Program-made: the position numbers and the translations under genes
Source: Paenibacillus sp. 19GGS1-52
GTDB lineage: Bacteria > Bacillota > Bacilli > Paenibacillales > Paenibacillaceae
Assembly (NCBI RefSeq): GCF_022369515.1
Contig: NZ_CP059724.1
Span: forward strand, 2,418,001-2,482,000
DNA: 64,000 nt
Direction of reading: 5' to 3'
In this document: positions 62,775 to 64,000 of the stretch, one piece after another
Numbering within the stretch: the stretch's first letter is position 1
Layout of the letters: every line of letters begins with the position of its first letter
Notes under the pieces: generated by a model
The model's database searches: none
What the model saw: only the letters and a program-made list of their open reading frames with translations
Told to the model about the DNA's origin: nothing

Positions 62775-63647
62775 ATGAATTTTAAGAAAATTGGTGTCAT
62801 CGGTGGTGGCACGATGGGACAAGGTATTGCCGAAATGCTAGCAGCCAAGGGTTTGGATGTAATGCTGGTGGAGAAAACAGAGGACAGATTAAACTATTCT
62901 TATGAAATGATCGAGGCAAGCCTTGATAAACAAATGGAGAAATGGGCGATCACTGCAGCTGAGAAGAAGCTTATTCTTAGCCGTATCGAAAAAGTGACAC
63001 ATTTCGCTGAGCTTAGCTCTTGCGACATGGTCATTGAAACCATTACTGAAGATTTGGAAGCGAAGCAAAAAGTATTCAATCAACTCGATCAGGTGTGTCC
63101 GAGCCATGTTATTCTTGCCAGCAATACGTCGACGCTCAGCTTGACGGAACTCGCAAGTTCTACAATATATCCGGAGCGCGTAATCGGTATGCATTTCATA
63201 TATCCAGTAGCCAAAGTGGATCTTGTTGAAATTGTACGTGGACTGAAAACCTCAGATGCTACTTTTGAAGATACGAAGGCCTTTGTGGATGAGATTGTTG
63301 AGAAAAAAGGCGTAATGATTTATGAATCCCCGGGATTTGTAACTTCACGTCTTATTTGCTTGTTCATCAATGAAGCTATGCATGTGCTGCAAGAGGGTGT
63401 TGCTACAGCGGAAGATATTGATGATGCTATGCGTATGGGCTACCAATTCCAATATGGACCGCTTGAAATGGCTGACCATTTCGGCCTTGATTCGGTGCTG
63501 GCTGCGTTGGAACGGATGTTCCGCGAGTTTGGCGAACTGAAATATCGTCCTTCGACTATTCTCAAAAAGATGGTGCGTGCAGGACAGCTGGGTATGAAGT
63601 CGGGCGAAGGATTTTTCAAGTACGACAAGGATGGTGACCGTGTATGA
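62775..63647 (+). CDS. hbd: 3-hydroxybutyryl-CoA dehydrogenase
   Basis: 290 residues. N-terminal G-G-G-T-M-G-Q-G-I NAD-binding motif, I-E-T-I-T-E-D, A-S-N-T-S-T-L-S, G-M-H-F-I-Y-P-V and P-G-F-V-T-S-R signatures of 3-hydroxyacyl-CoA dehydrogenases. Its stop overlaps the ackA start (ATGA). Confidence 0.93.
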   Translation: MNFKKIGVIGGGTMGQGIAEMLAAKGLDVMLVEKTEDRLNYSYEMIEASLDKQMEKWAITAAEKKLILSRIEKVTHFAELSSCDMVIETITEDLEAKQKVFNQLDQVCPSHVILASNTSTLSLTELASSTIYPERVIGMHFIYPVAKVDLVEIVRGLKTSDATFEDTKAFVDEIVEKKGVMIYESPGFVTSRLICLFINEAMHVLQEGVATAEDIDDAMRMGYQFQYGPLEMADHFGLDSVLAALERMFREFGELKYRPSTILKKMVRAGQLGMKSGEGFFKYDKDGDRV

Positions 63648-64000
63648 ATATTCTAGTTATTAACTCAGGCAGTTCTTCACTAAAATATCAACTTTATAAT
63701 ATGACCGATGAGTCTGTTCTGGCTAAAGGTTTGGTAGAACGCATCGGGATGGATTCCTCTATTCTGACTCATAAACCAACAGGTAAACAGGAAGTAACTG
63801 AAGTAAGCGAAATTCTGGAGCACAATACAGCGATTCGTAAAGTTCTTGCATGTTTGACAGACAAAGTACATGGAGTTCTGGAATCTACAGATGAGATTAA
63901 TGCTGTAGGCCACCGCGTAGTACACGGCGGAGAATTCTTCAAGGAGTCATCGATTGTTGATGCTGACGCCAAGACCAAGATCCGTCAATTGATTGACCTT
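63644..64000 (+). CDS. ackA: Acetate kinase, 5' part
   Basis: Open to the window end; 119 residues are visible. It starts MNILVINSGSSSLKYQL, the acetate kinase phosphate-binding start, and has A-V-G-H-R-V-V-H-G-G near residue 88. Makes ATP from acetyl-phosphate. It overlaps hbd by four bases. The C-terminal part lies outside the window. Confidence 0.93.
   Translation, partial: MNILVINSGSSSLKYQLYNMTDESVLAKGLVERIGMDSSILTHKPTGKQEVTEVSEILEHNTAIRKVLACLTDKVHGVLESTDEINAVGHRVVHGGEFFKESSIVDADAKTKIRQLIDL

Overview
The window is a low-to-mid GC Firmicutes chromosome segment, almost certainly Paenibacillus or a close relative. The gene order tracks the Bacillus subtilis ypeB-ypfA-cmk-ypfD ... spoIVA-hbs-mtrB-hep-men-ndk-cheR-aro-trp-hisC-tyrA ... 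qcr-ypj-dapB-mgsA-bsh-cca-birA-pan-dinG backbone. It also carries Paenibacillus-style differences: futalosine-pathway genes inside the hep operon, many TTG starts behind strong Shine-Dalgarno sequences, and spore-forming genes. No rRNA, tRNA or CRISPR was seen. Nearly all genes are on the + strand; the exception is a yitT/ypjC gene.

Layout. 1-4.6 kb: prsW (3' end), a tiny zinc-ribbon gene, ypeB, a PilZ gene, cmk, plsC. 4.7-9.7 kb: S1 homologue, der, plsY, gpsA, spoVIF. 9.7-11.3 kb: a complete IS110-family element with a candidate bridge RNA in its left end. 11.4-15.7 kb: yphE, ferredoxin, yphF, spoIVA, hbs, mtrB (TRAP). 15.8-21.4 kb: heptaprenyl/menaquinone operon (hepS, menG, ubiA/mqnP-like, ubiX, mqnA, hepT). 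21.5-34.8 kb: ndk, cheR, aroC, a frameshifted aroB, aroH, a TRAP-controlled trp leader, trpEDCFBA, hisC, tyrA. 35.3-39.9 kb: ECF sigma/anti-sigma pair and small genes. 40-42.2 kb: qcrABC. 42.3-48 kb and on: ypjA, ypjB, ypjC, mazG, TPR, dapB, mgsA, bshB1, bshA, cca, birA. 51.7-54.6 kb: panBCD and a TPR gene. 54.7-64 kb: dinG, rex, an amidohydrolase, ypmB, a membrane protein plus FtsH-paralogue pair, hbd and the start of ackA.

How the genes work together. The aro-trp-hisC-tyrA block carries chorismate to Trp, Tyr and His transamination. TRAP (mtrB) can read tryptophan and bind eleven NAG triplets at exact 5-nt spacing ahead of trpE. The hep block makes the isoprenoid tail and the menaquinone head group that feeds the qcr complex. 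bshB1/bshA make bacillithiol precursors.

Most interesting points. (1) The IS110 left end contains segments matching the left target, right target and right-end/core sequences of its own insertion, as expected for a bridge RNA. The insertion lies inside a repeat family found next to several terminators in this window. (2) A candidate ~94-nt small RNA at 34.85-34.94 kb on the - strand has a perfect TTGACA-N17-TATAAT promoter and an intrinsic terminator. (3) Two copies of a two-stem intergenic RNA-like element occur upstream of cmk and yphE. (4) aroB has a single-base loss in a G run. (5) Three 63-bp tandem repeats lie between trpE and trpD.
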